Under the pieces are notes generated by a model, which saw only the letters and a program-made list of their open reading frames with translations, searched no databases and was not told where the DNA came from. Positions 52,169 through 61,140 of a stretch of 64,000 bases of DNA are shown here, piece after piece. This stretch comes from an uncultured Pseudomonadota bacterium (GTDB lineage Bacteria; Pseudomonadota; Alphaproteobacteria; RF32; CAG-239): the NCBI GenBank assembly GCA_902495305.1, contig CABUWG010000002.1, positions 1-64,000 on the forward strand, written 5' to 3'. Every line of letters begins with the position of its first letter. Position 1 is the first letter of the stretch. A program made the position numbers and the translations under genes.

Positions 52169-53500
52169 ATGAATTTGGACATTTTGCTGGCGATTGCCGG
52201 ACTGCTGTTGATGCTTTGCGTTTTTGCCAACAAAATTTCCGACAAATACGGCATTCCCGCTCTTTTGATTTTTCTGGGGCTCGGCATGCTTGCAGGCTCG
52301 GACGGCGTCGGCCGTATCGAATTCCACAATGCCCGCCTGACCAACGTCATCGGCACCATCGCCTTGGCCTTCATTCTGTTTTCCGGCGGCTTGGACACCA
52401 ACTGGCAAAACGTCAAAGGCATTGCCAAACGCGGCAGTGTCTTGTCCACTGTCGGCGTTTTGCTGACCGCCATCTTCCTCTTTTTGTTCAGCCACGACAT
52501 CTTGGGACTGTCGGTTGAAATCTCCATGCTGCTCAGCGTCATCGTGTCATCAACCGACGCGCCGGCCGTTTTCTCCATTCTGCGGTCACATAATTTAAAC
52601 GTCCAGCCCCGATTAAAAGCCCTGCTGGAATTTGAATCCGGCAGTAACGATCCGATGGCCGTGTTCCTGTCAATGAGCGCCATCGCTTTCATCTCACAAG
52701 CCGATTTTGACCTCCTCAGTCTGCTCCGGAGTTTCTTCCTGCAAATGTCTCTCGGCATTATTTTGGGACTGAGTTTCGGCTTCGGCGCCTGCCGCCTTCT
52801 GTCACAGTTCAGCCTGCCGTATAAAGGCCTGTACCCTGTTTACGGCGTCGGCGTGGTGCTGCTGAGCTACAGCTTAACCCAGCTTGCCGGCGGCAACGGC
52901 TTCTTGGCCGTCTATCTGTCAGGCATTGTCATGGGCAATACCAGCTACCAATACCGCCGCCACATCATTCGCTTTCAGGATTCTCTGGCTTGGATTATGC
53001 AGATCAGCATGTTCCTGATTCTGGGCCTGTTAGTCAACCCCAATGAGCTCTTTCAGGTTATGCCCGTCAGCTTTGCCTGCACTATTTTCTTAATTTTTAT
53101 CGCCCGTCCGCTGGCCGTATGGCTCTGCCTGCTGCGCAGTGACTTTAGCTTAAAAGAACAGATATTTATCGGCTGGGCCGGCTTTAAAGGCGCCGTCCCG
53201 ATTATTCTGGCAACCTATCCGCTCATCCGCGGCTTTCCTAATTCTCAATTTCTGTTCAACCTGATTTTCTTTATGGTCATCATCTCCGTGTTGTTTCAGG
53301 GCAAAACCCTCGCTCCGCTGGCTCGTCTGCTCCGTTTAAGTACAGAAAAGCCTTTAAATCCGGATAATCCTGATTATGTTAGTGAAAATGAAGACGACGA
53401 CGACGATGACGATGATGAAAAAGAAGAAAGCTTCTCCCGTTTATCGTTCCGCAAACTGTTCAGAAAACTGCTGCATAAAGAACCCAAAGAAGAAGAATGA
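52169..53500 (+). CDS. CPA1-family cation/proton antiporter (NhaP2/CvrA-like) with acidic tail
   Basis: A 443-residue inner-membrane antiporter with about 12 TM segments. It shows the CPA1 features: IALAFILFSGGLDTNW, SVIVSSTDAPAVFSIL with the essential Asp pair region, LLEFESGSNDPMAVFL, and GWAGFKGAVPIILATYPL. It is shorter than E. coli NhaP2/CvrA (about 578) and lacks the TrkA-C regulatory domains; instead it ends in an Asp/Glu run (ENEDDDDDDDDEKEE) and a basic SFRKLFRKLLHKE stretch. It probably exchanges K+ or Na+ for H+. AGGAG precedes the ATG. The gene overlaps the K+ channel gene by four bases. Confidence 0.88.
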   Translation: MNLDILLAIAGLLLMLCVFANKISDKYGIPALLIFLGLGMLAGSDGVGRIEFHNARLTNVIGTIALAFILFSGGLDTNWQNVKGIAKRGSVLSTVGVLLTAIFLFLFSHDILGLSVEISMLLSVIVSSTDAPAVFSILRSHNLNVQPRLKALLEFESGSNDPMAVFLSMSAIAFISQADFDLLSLLRSFFLQMSLGIILGLSFGFGACRLLSQFSLPYKGLYPVYGVGVVLLSYSLTQLAGGNGFLAVYLSGIVMGNTSYQYRRHIIRFQDSLAWIMQISMFLILGLLVNPNELFQVMPVSFACTIFLIFIARPLAVWLCLLRSDFSLKEQIFIGWAGFKGAVPIILATYPLIRGFPNSQFLFNLIFFMVIISVLFQGKTLAPLARLLRLSTEKPLNPDNPDYVSENEDDDDDDDDEKEESFSRLSFRKLFRKLLHKEPKEEE

Positions 53501-54231
53501 AAAAATACGCTGCTTCAAATTTTCTCAAAATGCTGATTCAAAATTTCAATTTCAGCATTTTCATCAGCCTGTTTTTGTTGTCAGTCTTTCCGTTACATGA
53601 ATATTTTCACGGCAATCCGGCCCAGACATTCTCCGCGCTGCTCATTCCTCTCGCCAATGCCGTTATAACCGGACTGGCCATTCTGACGCTCAACAGCTTT
53701 CTGGCCCGCCGGAACTATATTTTTTCTTACCATCCTCAGGATAAGCTCAAACTGTTTTGCATCGCATTCGGAGCCGGACTTCTGGGATACTATATCACGT
53801 CATCCTCCCTTGCCACTTACCTGATCAGCCTGATGATAACTTATACGGCAGTAATGAACGTCCGCCGCTTTGCCGGAAAACTTTCCGCCCTCTTACGGCA
53901 GGATACATTGGCAACACGCAAAGACATCGGCGAATTTGCCAACTTTTTCATCAATTTGATTATTTCTTTTTCGGTCATAAACCTGAGTCTTAACACGCTT
54001 CACAACGACCTTAGCTGGAAACCTGCTTTTAATTTCGGAAAAGGCTTTGCCGCAGTTATAGACTCTTTTTACTTCAGCGTCATCACCATAACAACCGTCG
54101 GCTATGGCAATATCGTTCCTCAGACACTGCTGTCCAGATTTGTTGTTGCTCTGGAATGCCTGACCGGTTATATCATTCTGGGAATAATGATCGGCATCAT
54201 CACCCGCGGCATCACCGCCCAAAGAAGATAG
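53497..54231 (+). CDS. Ion channel of the two-TM pore-domain K+ channel type
   Basis: A 244-residue membrane protein. The last 60 residues form the K+ channel pore: FYFSVITITTVGYGNIVP with the selectivity filter TVGYG, then a TM helix (FVVALECLTGYIILGIMIGIITRGI). The N-terminal part has about four more TM segments (FISLFLLSVFPL, LLIPLANAVITGLAILTL, LFCIAFGAGLLGYYI, FFINLIISFSVINL), so the topology resembles prokaryotic six-TM ion channels without a voltage sensor of obvious charge pattern. ATG overlaps the antiporter stop (ATGA). Co-encoding with a cation/H+ antiporter points to K+ or pH homeostasis. Confidence 0.85.
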   Translation: MKKYAASNFLKMLIQNFNFSIFISLFLLSVFPLHEYFHGNPAQTFSALLIPLANAVITGLAILTLNSFLARRNYIFSYHPQDKLKLFCIAFGAGLLGYYITSSSLATYLISLMITYTAVMNVRRFAGKLSALLRQDTLATRKDIGEFANFFINLIISFSVINLSLNTLHNDLSWKPAFNFGKGFAAVIDSFYFSVITITTVGYGNIVPQTLLSRFVVALECLTGYIILGIMIGIITRGITAQRR

Positions 54232-54492
54232 CGCCTTTCCGCTCAACAAAACCCGCTTCTTCACAACTCCGAACGCACCTTTCTCTCGCCTCAGCAGCCC
54301 TCATTCCTTCCGGCTTCCCAACAGTCTGTTCTACACTTCAACCACATGCGTGCCTTTTCCAACTCCAGACTTCCCCCTCATCTGTCTCTTACCGCAGAAC
54401 CAGCCGATTTTTTCTCAAATCTAACCGCTTCGGCAGACATGATATTCAATAAATCTCTCTGACCGGCACCCAGCACCCCAGTCTCCAATAAC
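54232..54492. other. G-poor, pyrimidine-biased stretch without genes
   Basis: About 260 bases following the channel gene. The first 200 are rich in C and T on the plus strand and low in G, with no coding potential that I can support, no terminator and no RNA recognised. Confidence 0.5.
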
Positions 54493-54696
54493 TTAATACA
54501 AAATCTTAATATTGCCGGCCGCAATCCTGCCCTTATCATCATATAAGTCAAAGCTAACCTTTTGACCTTCTTTCAAATATTTAAATCCAATCTTTTCCAA
54601 TTGCGAGATATGCAGAAAAAATTCCTGCTTGCTTTCATCATGAACAATAAAACCATAACCTTTTGAAACATCAAACCATTTAATTTTTCCAATCAT
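54493..54696 (-). CDS. Cold-shock-domain-like protein
   Basis: A 67-residue CSD-like protein that should bind single-stranded RNA or DNA. It starts IGKIKWFDVSKGYGFIVHD, close to the RNP1 motif KGYGFI, followed by EFFLHISQLEKIG (RNP2-like FLHIS in place of FVHFS) and EGQKVSFDLYDDKGRIAAGNIKI. Start 54696 was chosen because GGGGGG lies five bases upstream; the longer frame adds non-CSD residues. The 5' leader is long and AT-rich (54697-54840), as often in cold-shock mRNAs, but no cold-box was identified. It is separated from rplQ by 338 bases. Confidence 0.85.
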   Translation of the reverse strand: MIGKIKWFDVSKGYGFIVHDESKQEFFLHISQLEKIGFKYLKEGQKVSFDLYDDKGRIAAGNIKILY

Positions 54697-55034
54697 AATA
54701 TCCCCCCTAACATCGCTAAAAGAAGTAAAATCATCTGACAATCAAAATTAGATAAAATTATAACTTGTCAACTTTAAAAAATAAACTTACATTTATTTAC
54801 AGTAACAAAAGACAACGAATAATTACAATTTTCGTTCATTATTGACACAAAAACCTAAGAAACCCTTAACATATATAGGATTTAACACAATTTTATAAAA
54901 CTTTTGTTTATAACCCTACAAATACGCGATTTTAATATAAAAATATACCTTTGGATTGGAAAAAATAATTTTTCAGAAATTTAAAAAACAAAAAAAGGCG
55001 ATTCGCATCGCCTTTTTTTACTCAAAAGAACAAA
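54697..55034. other. AT-rich intergenic region with cold-shock leader and rplQ terminator
   Basis: A 338-base stretch holding the leader of the cold-shock gene (a TTGACA and a TATAAT occur near 54760-54775 but only three bases apart, so no canonical promoter pair) and the rplQ terminator. The rest is AT-rich without recognised genes. Confidence 0.5.
54992..55020 (-). terminator. Intrinsic terminator of rplQ
   Basis: Stem AAAAAAGGCGAT / ATCGCCTTTTTT with a TCGC loop, 15 bases past the rplQ stop codon; works in both directions. Confidence 0.9.
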
Positions 55035-55475
55035 CTAGTTAGCTTCTTTGGCAGCGGCTTCAGCAGCAGCTTTTTCTTCGGCAACACGAGCCAGATCTTT
55101 TGCACCTTTGGCGTTAACATCTCTGTCAACGAGTTCAATAACAGCCATCGGAGCACAGTCACCATAACGGAAACCGGCTTTCAAAACTCTGGTATAACCG
55201 CCGTTGCGTTCTTTATAACGCTCGGCCAAAGTGGAGAAAAGCTTGGAAACAACTTCGTTGTCACGAAGAAAAGCCAAAGCCTGTCTGCGGTTGCTCAAAT
55301 CACCTTTTTTACCCAGAGTGATCATGTTATCAACAAAAGTTCTCAATTCTTTAGCTCTCGGGAGCGTAACGCTAATCTGCTCATGTGTTAAAACAGCATT
55401 GGTCAGGTTAGCAAACAAAGCTCTTCTCTGGCTTCTTGTCATATTAAGTTTTCTGTGTTTCATTCCATGTCTCAT
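55035..55475 (-). CDS. rplQ: 50S ribosomal protein L17
   Basis: Component of the large subunit near the exit tunnel. The 146 residues start [34 protein letters not shown], the L17 signature, followed by [46 protein letters not shown] and a C-terminal Ala/Glu extension typical of Alphaproteobacteria. The gene is normally adjacent to rpoA; here 1.38 kb including an unrelated gene intervenes. A possible promoter, TTGCAA-16 bp-TTACAA, lies near 55590-55620 on the minus strand. Confidence 0.96.
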   Translation of the reverse strand: MRHGMKHRKLNMTRSQRRALFANLTNAVLTHEQISVTLPRAKELRTFVDNMITLGKKGDLSNRRQALAFLRDNEVVSKLFSTLAERYKERNGGYTRVLKAGFRYGDCAPMAVIELVDRDVNAKGAKDLARVAEEKAAAEAAAKEAN

Positions 55476-55617
55476 GACATATTTCCTTTCTTTTTCTCTG
55501 TGTCCTGCAGGGCAGAACGGATAAAACTCCGGCCTTTACCACGGATTCTCAACAAGCTCATGCATAAAGGCACTTCAATCGAGGCTGTTTGTAACACACA
55601 AAAAACTGAATTGCAAG

Positions 55618-55664
55618 CAAAAAAAGACAGCAACCAAAGCTAAAAGCCCCAATCACTGTCTTTT
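55618..55664 (-). terminator. Terminator of the gene inserted between rpoA and rplQ
   Basis: On the minus strand AAAAAAGACAG / CTGTCTTTTTT stem with a 25-base loop and trailing T-run, immediately after the stop codon of the inserted gene. Confidence 0.65.
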
Positions 55665-55667
55665 TTC

Positions 55668-56300
55668 TCACAATTTTCCCAACAAAACCGAAAAATCATC
55701 ATGCTCAATATAATAATGACGATTTGTCCTTTCCAAATCATAACATTCATAAGGATCTCCGGCTTGTCCCTTTTTCAACGCTAACATCCAAAAGCAAACT
55801 TTCTCCAAACTGGGCACCTCTGCTTCCCTCATTTGCGCAATCAAAGCAGGCCGATATTTCTCCACGAGACGGGAATCTGCTCTGCTTAAAAGGCTGACTC
55901 CCAGTCGCTCAACCGTTTCTAACAGATAGTGAGGGAAAACCGCAATCGGCGTCACGCCGGCAATAATCAAATCCGCCGACAAGGCAAATCCGCGTAATCT
56001 TCCGCTTTTTTCCACCACATACCACGGAGAAGACTTTTCAGCGTAACAGTTCCGAACTTTGCTCTTGACCTGTTCAGCAGCCGCATTATCATCAACCCAA
56101 ATAATCAAAGGCTTATTCTTAGTCAAAAACCATTCCGGCAGCACGGGGTACTCAAAACAAAAAAGCCGTTCGCACAAAAGCTCATGAATCGCTCTGTCAT
56201 GCTCCCAATACGGAACATCCGCTCTTGGCACAAAGTGACAATAAACCGCGTAGATCAACGTCCAATCTTCTTGCTGAACAAACCGTCGCCAAACGTCCAC
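55668..56300 (-). CDS. Unknown protein inserted between rpoA and rplQ
   Basis: A 210-residue predicted cytosolic protein. It is Trp/Tyr-rich at the N-terminus (DVWRRFVQQEDWTLIYAVYCHFVPRADVPYWEHD), has a LIIWVDDNAAAEQVKSKV segment in the middle, LIIAGVTPIAVFPHYLLETVERLGVSLL and ends with HYYIEHDDFSVLLGKL. No TM helix and no domain I recognise. The start is GTG at 56300 with GGGA eight bases upstream; the frame remains open for another 19 codons upstream without an ATG, so the start is uncertain. It carries its own terminator. Acquisition or local expansion seems likely since this site is a normally unbroken ribosomal operon. Confidence 0.55.
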   Translation of the reverse strand: MDVWRRFVQQEDWTLIYAVYCHFVPRADVPYWEHDRAIHELLCERLFCFEYPVLPEWFLTKNKPLIIWVDDNAAAEQVKSKVRNCYAEKSSPWYVVEKSGRLRGFALSADLIIAGVTPIAVFPHYLLETVERLGVSLLSRADSRLVEKYRPALIAQMREAEVPSLEKVCFWMLALKKGQAGDPYECYDLERTNRHYYIEHDDFSVLLGKL

Positions 56301-56852
56301 ATTATCATCCCGACTGGGAACAGGGAAACTTCGCCGCTCAGGACTAACCTTTATGGGTTAGAAACTTTAACTTTCTTTTCGAACCCCAATTTACAAAATA
56401 ATTCTTTTAACATAAGTGTAGTATTTAAAATTAATAATTATCTATAACTCTGAAAAAATAACATATCAAACTCAAAAAGCAAGAAAATTATTCCGGCAAA
56501 AACCACGCCCGCACCTTATCTTCATCACGACCTCAGATCCTGCCCTTCTTTCGCCCCTACTTCAGCCTCACCTCACCCTTTCATCCCTGCTTTGGCCTCT
56601 TCGCACACCCTCTCCCAACCCCACTTTTCCTCCCACACCATACACCAATTATTTCCACACACCACGCTTACATACAATCCCCCCTTTCACTCTTTTCTGC
56701 CTCTCACAACCGCCACAACATTGCGACACGACCAATCAACATCTGTCCGCCCTTTTTTTTCCTCCTTCCTCCATCAAAGAAAACGACAACAAGCTTTAAA
56801 ATACAAAAAAGGAAGCCGTATCAAGCTTCCTTTTTCTTTATATTTTCAACAC
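56301..56852. other. G-poor, pyrimidine-biased intergenic tract upstream of the inserted gene
   Basis: About 550 bases between rpoA and the unknown gene. From roughly 56500 to 56770 the plus strand is very C- and T-rich and almost lacks G (only about 12 in the 180 bases of 56581-56760). No gene, RNA or repeat can be supported; the rpoA terminator lies at the right end. Confidence 0.55.
56806..56835 (-). terminator. Intrinsic terminator of rpoA
   Basis: Stem GGAAGC / GCTTCC, extended by A5/T5 flanks, immediately after the rpoA stop codon. It cuts rplQ off from the alpha operon. Confidence 0.85.
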
Positions 56853-57863
56853 TTAAAAGTGTTCGTCAACACGACGGATCAGTTCCTCAATATTTTCAGG
56901 CGGCCAACCCGGCGTATCCATACCAAGATGAATACCCATCTTTGCCAGAACTTCTTTGATTTCATTCAAAGATTTTCTGCCAAAGTTCGGCGTTCTGAGC
57001 ATTTCGGCTTCAGTCTTCTGAACCAAATCACCAATATAGACAATGTTGTCATTTTTGAGGCAGTTGGCAGAACGAACAGACAATTCAAGTTCTTCAACCT
57101 TTTTAAGCAGGTTTTTGTTGAACGGCAGCTCTTCTTTTTCAACTTCAACTTCGCTTTCCGGTTCATCAAAGTTAATAAACGGTTTCAGCTGATCTTGCAA
57201 GATTCTTGCTGCCAAAGCAACCGCATCTTCCGGAGAAACAACACTGTTGGTTTCAACAACCAGAGTCAGTTTGTCATAGTCGGTAACCTGACCGACGCGG
57301 GTATTCTCAACTTTGTAAGAAACCTTCTTAACCGGAGAATAAATCGCATCTACGGCAATCACGCCGATCGGAGCATCTGCGGCTTTGTTCTGGAACGCCG
57401 GCACATAGCCTTTACCGGTATTAACCGTCAATTCCATATTGATTTTAGCACCGGCATCCAGATTGCAGATAACGTGGTCAGGATTCTTAATCTCAACGTC
57501 ATGACCTGTATCAATCATCTGTGCGGTAACCTCACAAGGACCTTCAGCCTTCAAAGTCATCGTCTTCGGGCCTTCGCCGTGAACAGCCACAGCCAAACCT
57601 TTAATGTTCAGGACGATATCTGTAACATCTTCTCTGACCCCCGGAATAACGGAAAACTCATGAAGCACACCGTTAATCTTAATAGCGGTTACGGCACCGC
57701 CTTGCAGAGAAGACAGCAAAACGCGTCTCAGCGCGTTACCCAAAGTTAATCCGAAACCCCGCTCCAGAGGTTCAACCACGATTTTAGCCTTGCTGCCGCC
57801 CTCACTGGGAACAACTTCTAAGTTCGTAGGTTTAATAAGTTCTTGCCAATTCTTTTGAATCAC
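56853..57863 (-). CDS. rpoA: RNA polymerase alpha subunit
   Basis: Scaffold subunit of RNA polymerase. I place the start at GTG 57863 ([17 protein letters not shown]), the usual alphaproteobacterial N-terminus, with AGAGGA about seven bases upstream; the TTG-start extension of six residues is unlikely. The 336 residues contain the N-terminal dimerisation domain ([33 protein letters not shown]), a long linker with Glu-rich [12 protein letters not shown], and the C-terminal domain ([42 protein letters not shown]). Co-transcribed with rpsM and rpsK. A terminator follows, so rplQ is not in this transcript. Confidence 0.97.
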   Translation of the reverse strand: MIQKNWQELIKPTNLEVVPSEGGSKAKIVVEPLERGFGLTLGNALRRVLLSSLQGGAVTAIKINGVLHEFSVIPGVREDVTDIVLNIKGLAVAVHGEGPKTMTLKAEGPCEVTAQMIDTGHDVEIKNPDHVICNLDAGAKINMELTVNTGKGYVPAFQNKAADAPIGVIAVDAIYSPVKKVSYKVENTRVGQVTDYDKLTLVVETNSVVSPEDAVALAARILQDQLKPFINFDEPESEVEVEKEELPFNKNLLKKVEELELSVRSANCLKNDNIVYIGDLVQKTEAEMLRTPNFGRKSLNEIKEVLAKMGIHLGMDTPGWPPENIEELIRRVDEHF

Positions 57864-57967
57864 TGGTATGTCCTCTTTCAATTAGTGCATATGCATATTT
57901 TACAAAACTCAAGAGAAAGCGAGGCACTAAAGCAGCCTCGATCTCTTTACATAACAAAGATAAAAGA

Positions 57968-58360
57968 CTAAACGCGGCGTCTTTTTCTCAAGCGGCAGCC
58001 ATTGTGAGGAATAGGAGTAACATCACGAATAGAAGTGATGGTAAAACCTATAACCTGCAATGCTCTGATCGCAGATTCTCTACCAGAACCGGGACCTTTA
58101 ACTTCAACTTCCAGAGTTTTCATGCCGTGTTCCTGAGCTTTTTTACCGGCATCTTCTGCAGCTACCTGAGCAGCATAAGGGGTAGACTTTCTGGAACCTT
58201 TAAAACCCTGAGCACCCGATGTTGACCAGGCAACGGTATTGCCCTGAGCATCGGTAATTGTAATTCTTGTATTATTGAAAGTAGAATTTACATGAGCCAC
58301 GCCCGCTGTAATATTCTTCTTTTCTTTTTTCTTCACACGTTGTGATACTGCTTTTGCCAT
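57968..58360 (-). CDS. rpsK: 30S ribosomal protein S11
   Basis: Small-subunit protein at the platform that contacts mRNA near the E site. The 130 residues include [52 protein letters not shown] and the C-terminal [16 protein letters not shown], all canonical. It lies 19 bases after rpsM and 104 before rpoA. Confidence 0.98.
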   Translation of the reverse strand: MAKAVSQRVKKKEKKNITAGVAHVNSTFNNTRITITDAQGNTVAWSTSGAQGFKGSRKSTPYAAQVAAEDAGKKAQEHGMKTLEVEVKGPGSGRESAIRALQVIGFTITSIRDVTPIPHNGCRLRKRRRV

Positions 58361-58379
58361 TTAACAACTACCCTTCAAA

Positions 58380-58748
58380 CTATTTTTTCTTGTTAGCGAC
58401 AGTTTTACGTTTACCTTTGCGGGTTCTGGCATTTTGTTTAGTGCTCTGTCCGCGAACCGGCAAACCTTTACGATGTCTCAGGCCTCTGTAGCAGCCAAGA
58501 TCCATCAGTCTTTTAATATTAACACCGACTTCGCGGCGCAATTCGCCTTCAACGAGGCAGTTTGAATCAATTTCTTCACGGATTTTGGCAATCTCGTCTT
58601 CGCTCAGATCCTGAACGCGACGATCGCCGGAAACTCCGGTTTTTGCACAAATGTCTTGAGCAGTTTTTCTTCCAATACCGAAAATATAAGTCAATGCGAC
58701 TTCAATTTTCTTGGCAGTTGGGATATTTACACCAGCTATACGAGCCAA
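58380..58748 (-). CDS. rpsM: 30S ribosomal protein S13
   Basis: Head-domain protein contacting tRNAs and the large subunit. The 122 residues begin [26 protein letters not shown] and end with the basic [26 protein letters not shown] tail. First gene of the rpsM-rpsK-rpoA unit, which has a strong own promoter (58820-58847). rpmJ, often between secY and rpsM, is not present here. Confidence 0.98.
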   Translation of the reverse strand: MARIAGVNIPTAKKIEVALTYIFGIGRKTAQDICAKTGVSGDRRVQDLSEDEIAKIREEIDSNCLVEGELRREVGVNIKRLMDLGCYRGLRHRKGLPVRGQSTKQNARTRKGKRKTVANKKK

Positions 58749-58819
58749 ATTAACTCTCCATTTTTAAAAAAATTTACCACATTCAAAAAGTTGATCACCA
58801 CTCTTCAAAATTAAGGCGG

Positions 58820-58847
58820 ATTATATGCCAAAAATTTTTAGTGTCAA
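58820..58847 (-). promoter_or_regulatory. Strong sigma70 promoter of rpsM-rpsK-rpoA
   Basis: On the minus strand -35 TTGACA (58842-58847), 16-bp spacer, -10 TATAAT (58820-58825), in the 152-base gap between adk and rpsM. Perfect consensus hexamers. Confidence 0.9.
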
Positions 58848-58900
58848 CCACCCTTTTTACAAAATTCTTGAAAAAAACGCATTTTTTTCAAAAAAAGTCA

Positions 58901-59572
58901 TTATGCAACGGCCAAAAGACTGTCCACCTTCTTCGCCGTGGCCTCAATCGTACCTGTCCCGTCCACACATCTGAGCAGACCTTTCTGCTCAAAGTAAGGA
59001 ATTGTCGGATACGTATAAACCCGATAATTAACGAGTCGATTCTGTACCGTTGTCCGGTTATCATCCAGACGGCGGTAAAAATCCGTACCGCCGCACTTGT
59101 CACAAACGCCGTAAACCTTGGGCTTGTGAAATTTATCATGATAGCCTTCCCCGCAAGTCATGCAGGCATAACGGCCGAGAATACGCTCCATAATGATCTC
59201 GTCGGGAACCTGAATCTCAATAACCGCATCAAGTTTGATTCCTTTTTTGGCAAGCAGATCTTCCAAAGCCTCAGCCTGTGGCAAAGTCCGCGGAAAACCG
59301 TCCAGAATAAAACCGTTTTTGCAGTCATCTTCATCAATACGCTGCGAAACCATTTTAATAATCATTTCATCCGTTACAAAAGAACCTGCGTCCAAAAGCT
59401 TTTTGATTTCGAGTCCCAGCGGAGTCGCTTTTGCCGCTTCCGCACGCAGCATTTCTCCAGTCGACAAATGACAGATATTCACTTTTTCTTTCAGGAGTCG
59501 CGCCTGTGTTCCCTTACCGCAGCCCGGAGCGCCGGTAAAAACCAGATGCAAACCTAAACCATTCTGATTCAT
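58901..59572 (-). CDS. adk: Adenylate kinase (zinc-lid type)
   Basis: Interconverts ATP, ADP and AMP. The 223 residues have the P-loop GAPGCGKGTQARLL, the AMP-binding STGEMLRAE and DGFPRTLPQAEAL, and a long LID domain with four cysteines (CMTCGEGY and CDKCGG) that would bind zinc, as in many Gram-positive and alphaproteobacterial enzymes. It overlaps the secY stop by one base (TAATG). The C-terminal tail is typical. Last gene before the rpsM promoter. Confidence 0.96.
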   Translation of the reverse strand: MNQNGLGLHLVFTGAPGCGKGTQARLLKEKVNICHLSTGEMLRAEAAKATPLGLEIKKLLDAGSFVTDEMIIKMVSQRIDEDDCKNGFILDGFPRTLPQAEALEDLLAKKGIKLDAVIEIQVPDEIIMERILGRYACMTCGEGYHDKFHKPKVYGVCDKCGGTDFYRRLDDNRTTVQNRLVNYRVYTYPTIPYFEQKGLLRCVDGTGTIEATAKKVDSLLAVA

Positions 59573-60924
59573 TATCTTCTCTTTCCTTTTCCGGCCAAAG
59601 AAGCTTTCTTAATCAAGGATTCGTACTGATAAGCAATCAGATGAGACTGAACCTGTCCGACAAAATCCATGGTAACCTGAACCACGATCAAAAGTGTCGT
59701 ACCGCCCAAAACAAACGGAACGGAAAGACGGCTGATTAAAATTTCCGGCAGGATACATAAAGCCACCAGATAAACCGCACCCAGAACCGTCAGGCGGGTA
59801 ACAACATAGTCAAGATACTCGGCCGTGTTTTTCCCCGGACGAATACCGGCAATAAAGCCGCCGTGTTTTTTCAAATTATCAGCCGTTTCTTCCGGATTGA
59901 ACACAATCGCGGTATAAAAGAAAGCAAAAAACAAAATCAAACCGGCATACAATGTCAGATACAACGGCTGTCCGTGACCGAGCAGCTGGCTCAAAGTCTG
60001 AACCCAGGCAGGACCGCTTTCGGCGCTGAAATTGGCAATCGTAATCGGCAGCAGCAACAAAGAGCTGGCAAAAATCGGCGGAATAACGCCGGTCGGATTA
60101 ATCTTCAACGGCAAATGGGAACTTTCAGCCGTACTGCCGCCCAACATAGCCTGACGCTTCGGATATTGAATTGTAATTTTTCTCTGGGCTCTCTCAACCA
60201 AAACAATGGTATAAATCAAAACGATGACCATAATCATCAACAGGGCAATCACCCCCAAAGACATAGAACCGACACGCCCTAATTCAAAGGTCTTGGCCAA
60301 AGCCGACGGAATATTGGCAATAATACCGACCGTAATAATCAGGGAAGAACCGTTGCCGACACCGCGGGCCGTAATCTGCTCGCCCAGCCAAACGATAAAC
60401 ATTGTACCGCCGACCAGAGAAACCACTGTTGTAAACTTAAAGGTAAATCCAGGATCAACCACAGCAGAAACACCGGCAGCACCGGTCATTCCTTCCAAGC
60501 CGACAGCAATACCGTATCCTTGGATAATGGTAATCAAAACCGTCAAAATACGAGTATACTGCGTAATTTTGCGGTGTCCGGCTTCGCCTTCTTTCTTCAA
60601 AGCGCCCAAAGACGGAATAACCGACTGGCCGAGCTGAACAATAATGGAGGCCGAAATATACGGCATGATGTTAAGGGCAAAAATGGTCATACGCTCTAAC
60701 GCACCACCGGCAAACATATTAAACATTCCGAGAATACCGCCGGAATTTCTGTTAAAAATATCAGCCAGAATATGCGGATCAATCCCCGGCAGCGGGATAA
60801 ACGTTCCCAACCGGAAAACGATTAAGGCCAAAATTGTAAACCACAATCTTTTCTTTAGTTCTTCAGCTTTGCTAAAAGCAGACATATCAAGATTCGCTGC
60901 CATTTTTTCTGCAAGAGAAACCAT
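59572..60924 (-). CDS. secY: Protein translocase subunit SecY
   Basis: Pore-forming subunit of the Sec translocon. The 450 residues form ten TM helices with hallmark blocks: FRLGTFIPLPGID (TM1), GGALERMTIFALNIMPYISASIIVQL (TM2/plug side), ITARGVGNGSSLIITVGI, LPLKINPTGVIPPIFASSLLLLP, and a FVLGGTTLLIVVQVTMDFVGQVQSHL end. The start at 60924 has GGAAG upstream. A promoter (60989-61016) and a leader hairpin AAAGGGA/TCCCTTT (60959-60976) lie upstream, showing that secY is no longer driven only from the spc operon, from which it is separated by the Nudix gene and a microprotein. Confidence 0.97.
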   Translation of the reverse strand: MVSLAEKMAANLDMSAFSKAEELKKRLWFTILALIVFRLGTFIPLPGIDPHILADIFNRNSGGILGMFNMFAGGALERMTIFALNIMPYISASIIVQLGQSVIPSLGALKKEGEAGHRKITQYTRILTVLITIIQGYGIAVGLEGMTGAAGVSAVVDPGFTFKFTTVVSLVGGTMFIVWLGEQITARGVGNGSSLIITVGIIANIPSALAKTFELGRVGSMSLGVIALLMIMVIVLIYTIVLVERAQRKITIQYPKRQAMLGGSTAESSHLPLKINPTGVIPPIFASSLLLLPITIANFSAESGPAWVQTLSQLLGHGQPLYLTLYAGLILFFAFFYTAIVFNPEETADNLKKHGGFIAGIRPGKNTAEYLDYVVTRLTVLGAVYLVALCILPEILISRLSVPFVLGGTTLLIVVQVTMDFVGQVQSHLIAYQYESLIKKASLAGKGKRR

Positions 60925-60988
60925 TTTTACTTCCTTATTTTATTTTTAAACAACCAAGAAAGGGAAAAATCCCTTTTAAACTAAGCTA

Positions 60989-61016
60989 GTTATACACGAA
61001 AAAAATTTTAATTCAA
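60989..61016 (-). promoter_or_regulatory. Promoter of secY-adk
   Basis: On the minus strand -35 TTGAAT (61011-61016), 16-bp spacer, -10 TATAAC (60989-60994), with an extended TG-like GTG before the -10. Confidence 0.6.
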
Positions 61017-61075
61017 CAAAATTATCCATTTACACCATGAGAATAAAACAATTCTCTAAATATTTAACAAAACAT

Positions 61076-61103
61076 TTGCAAAAGAACATCTGTCTTTTAT
61101 ACT
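61076..61103 (+). promoter_or_regulatory. Promoter of the Nudix hydrolase gene
   Basis: -35 TTGCAA (61076-61081), 16-bp spacer, -10 TATACT (61098-61103), about 38 bases before the start codon. Confidence 0.7.
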
Positions 61104-61140
61104 AAATAGGAATTTGATTTCTGATTTGAAAGAGAAAAAC

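Noticed and set aside
52141..52758. A 205-codon minus-strand frame over the antiporter gene
   Set aside because: Antisense to a well-supported membrane transporter; no start signal.
56592..57749. A 385-codon open frame on the plus strand reaching from the G-poor tract into rpoA
   Set aside because: Most of it is antisense to rpoA and the rest has low-complexity Ser/Thr/Pro/His translation; it is not a gene.
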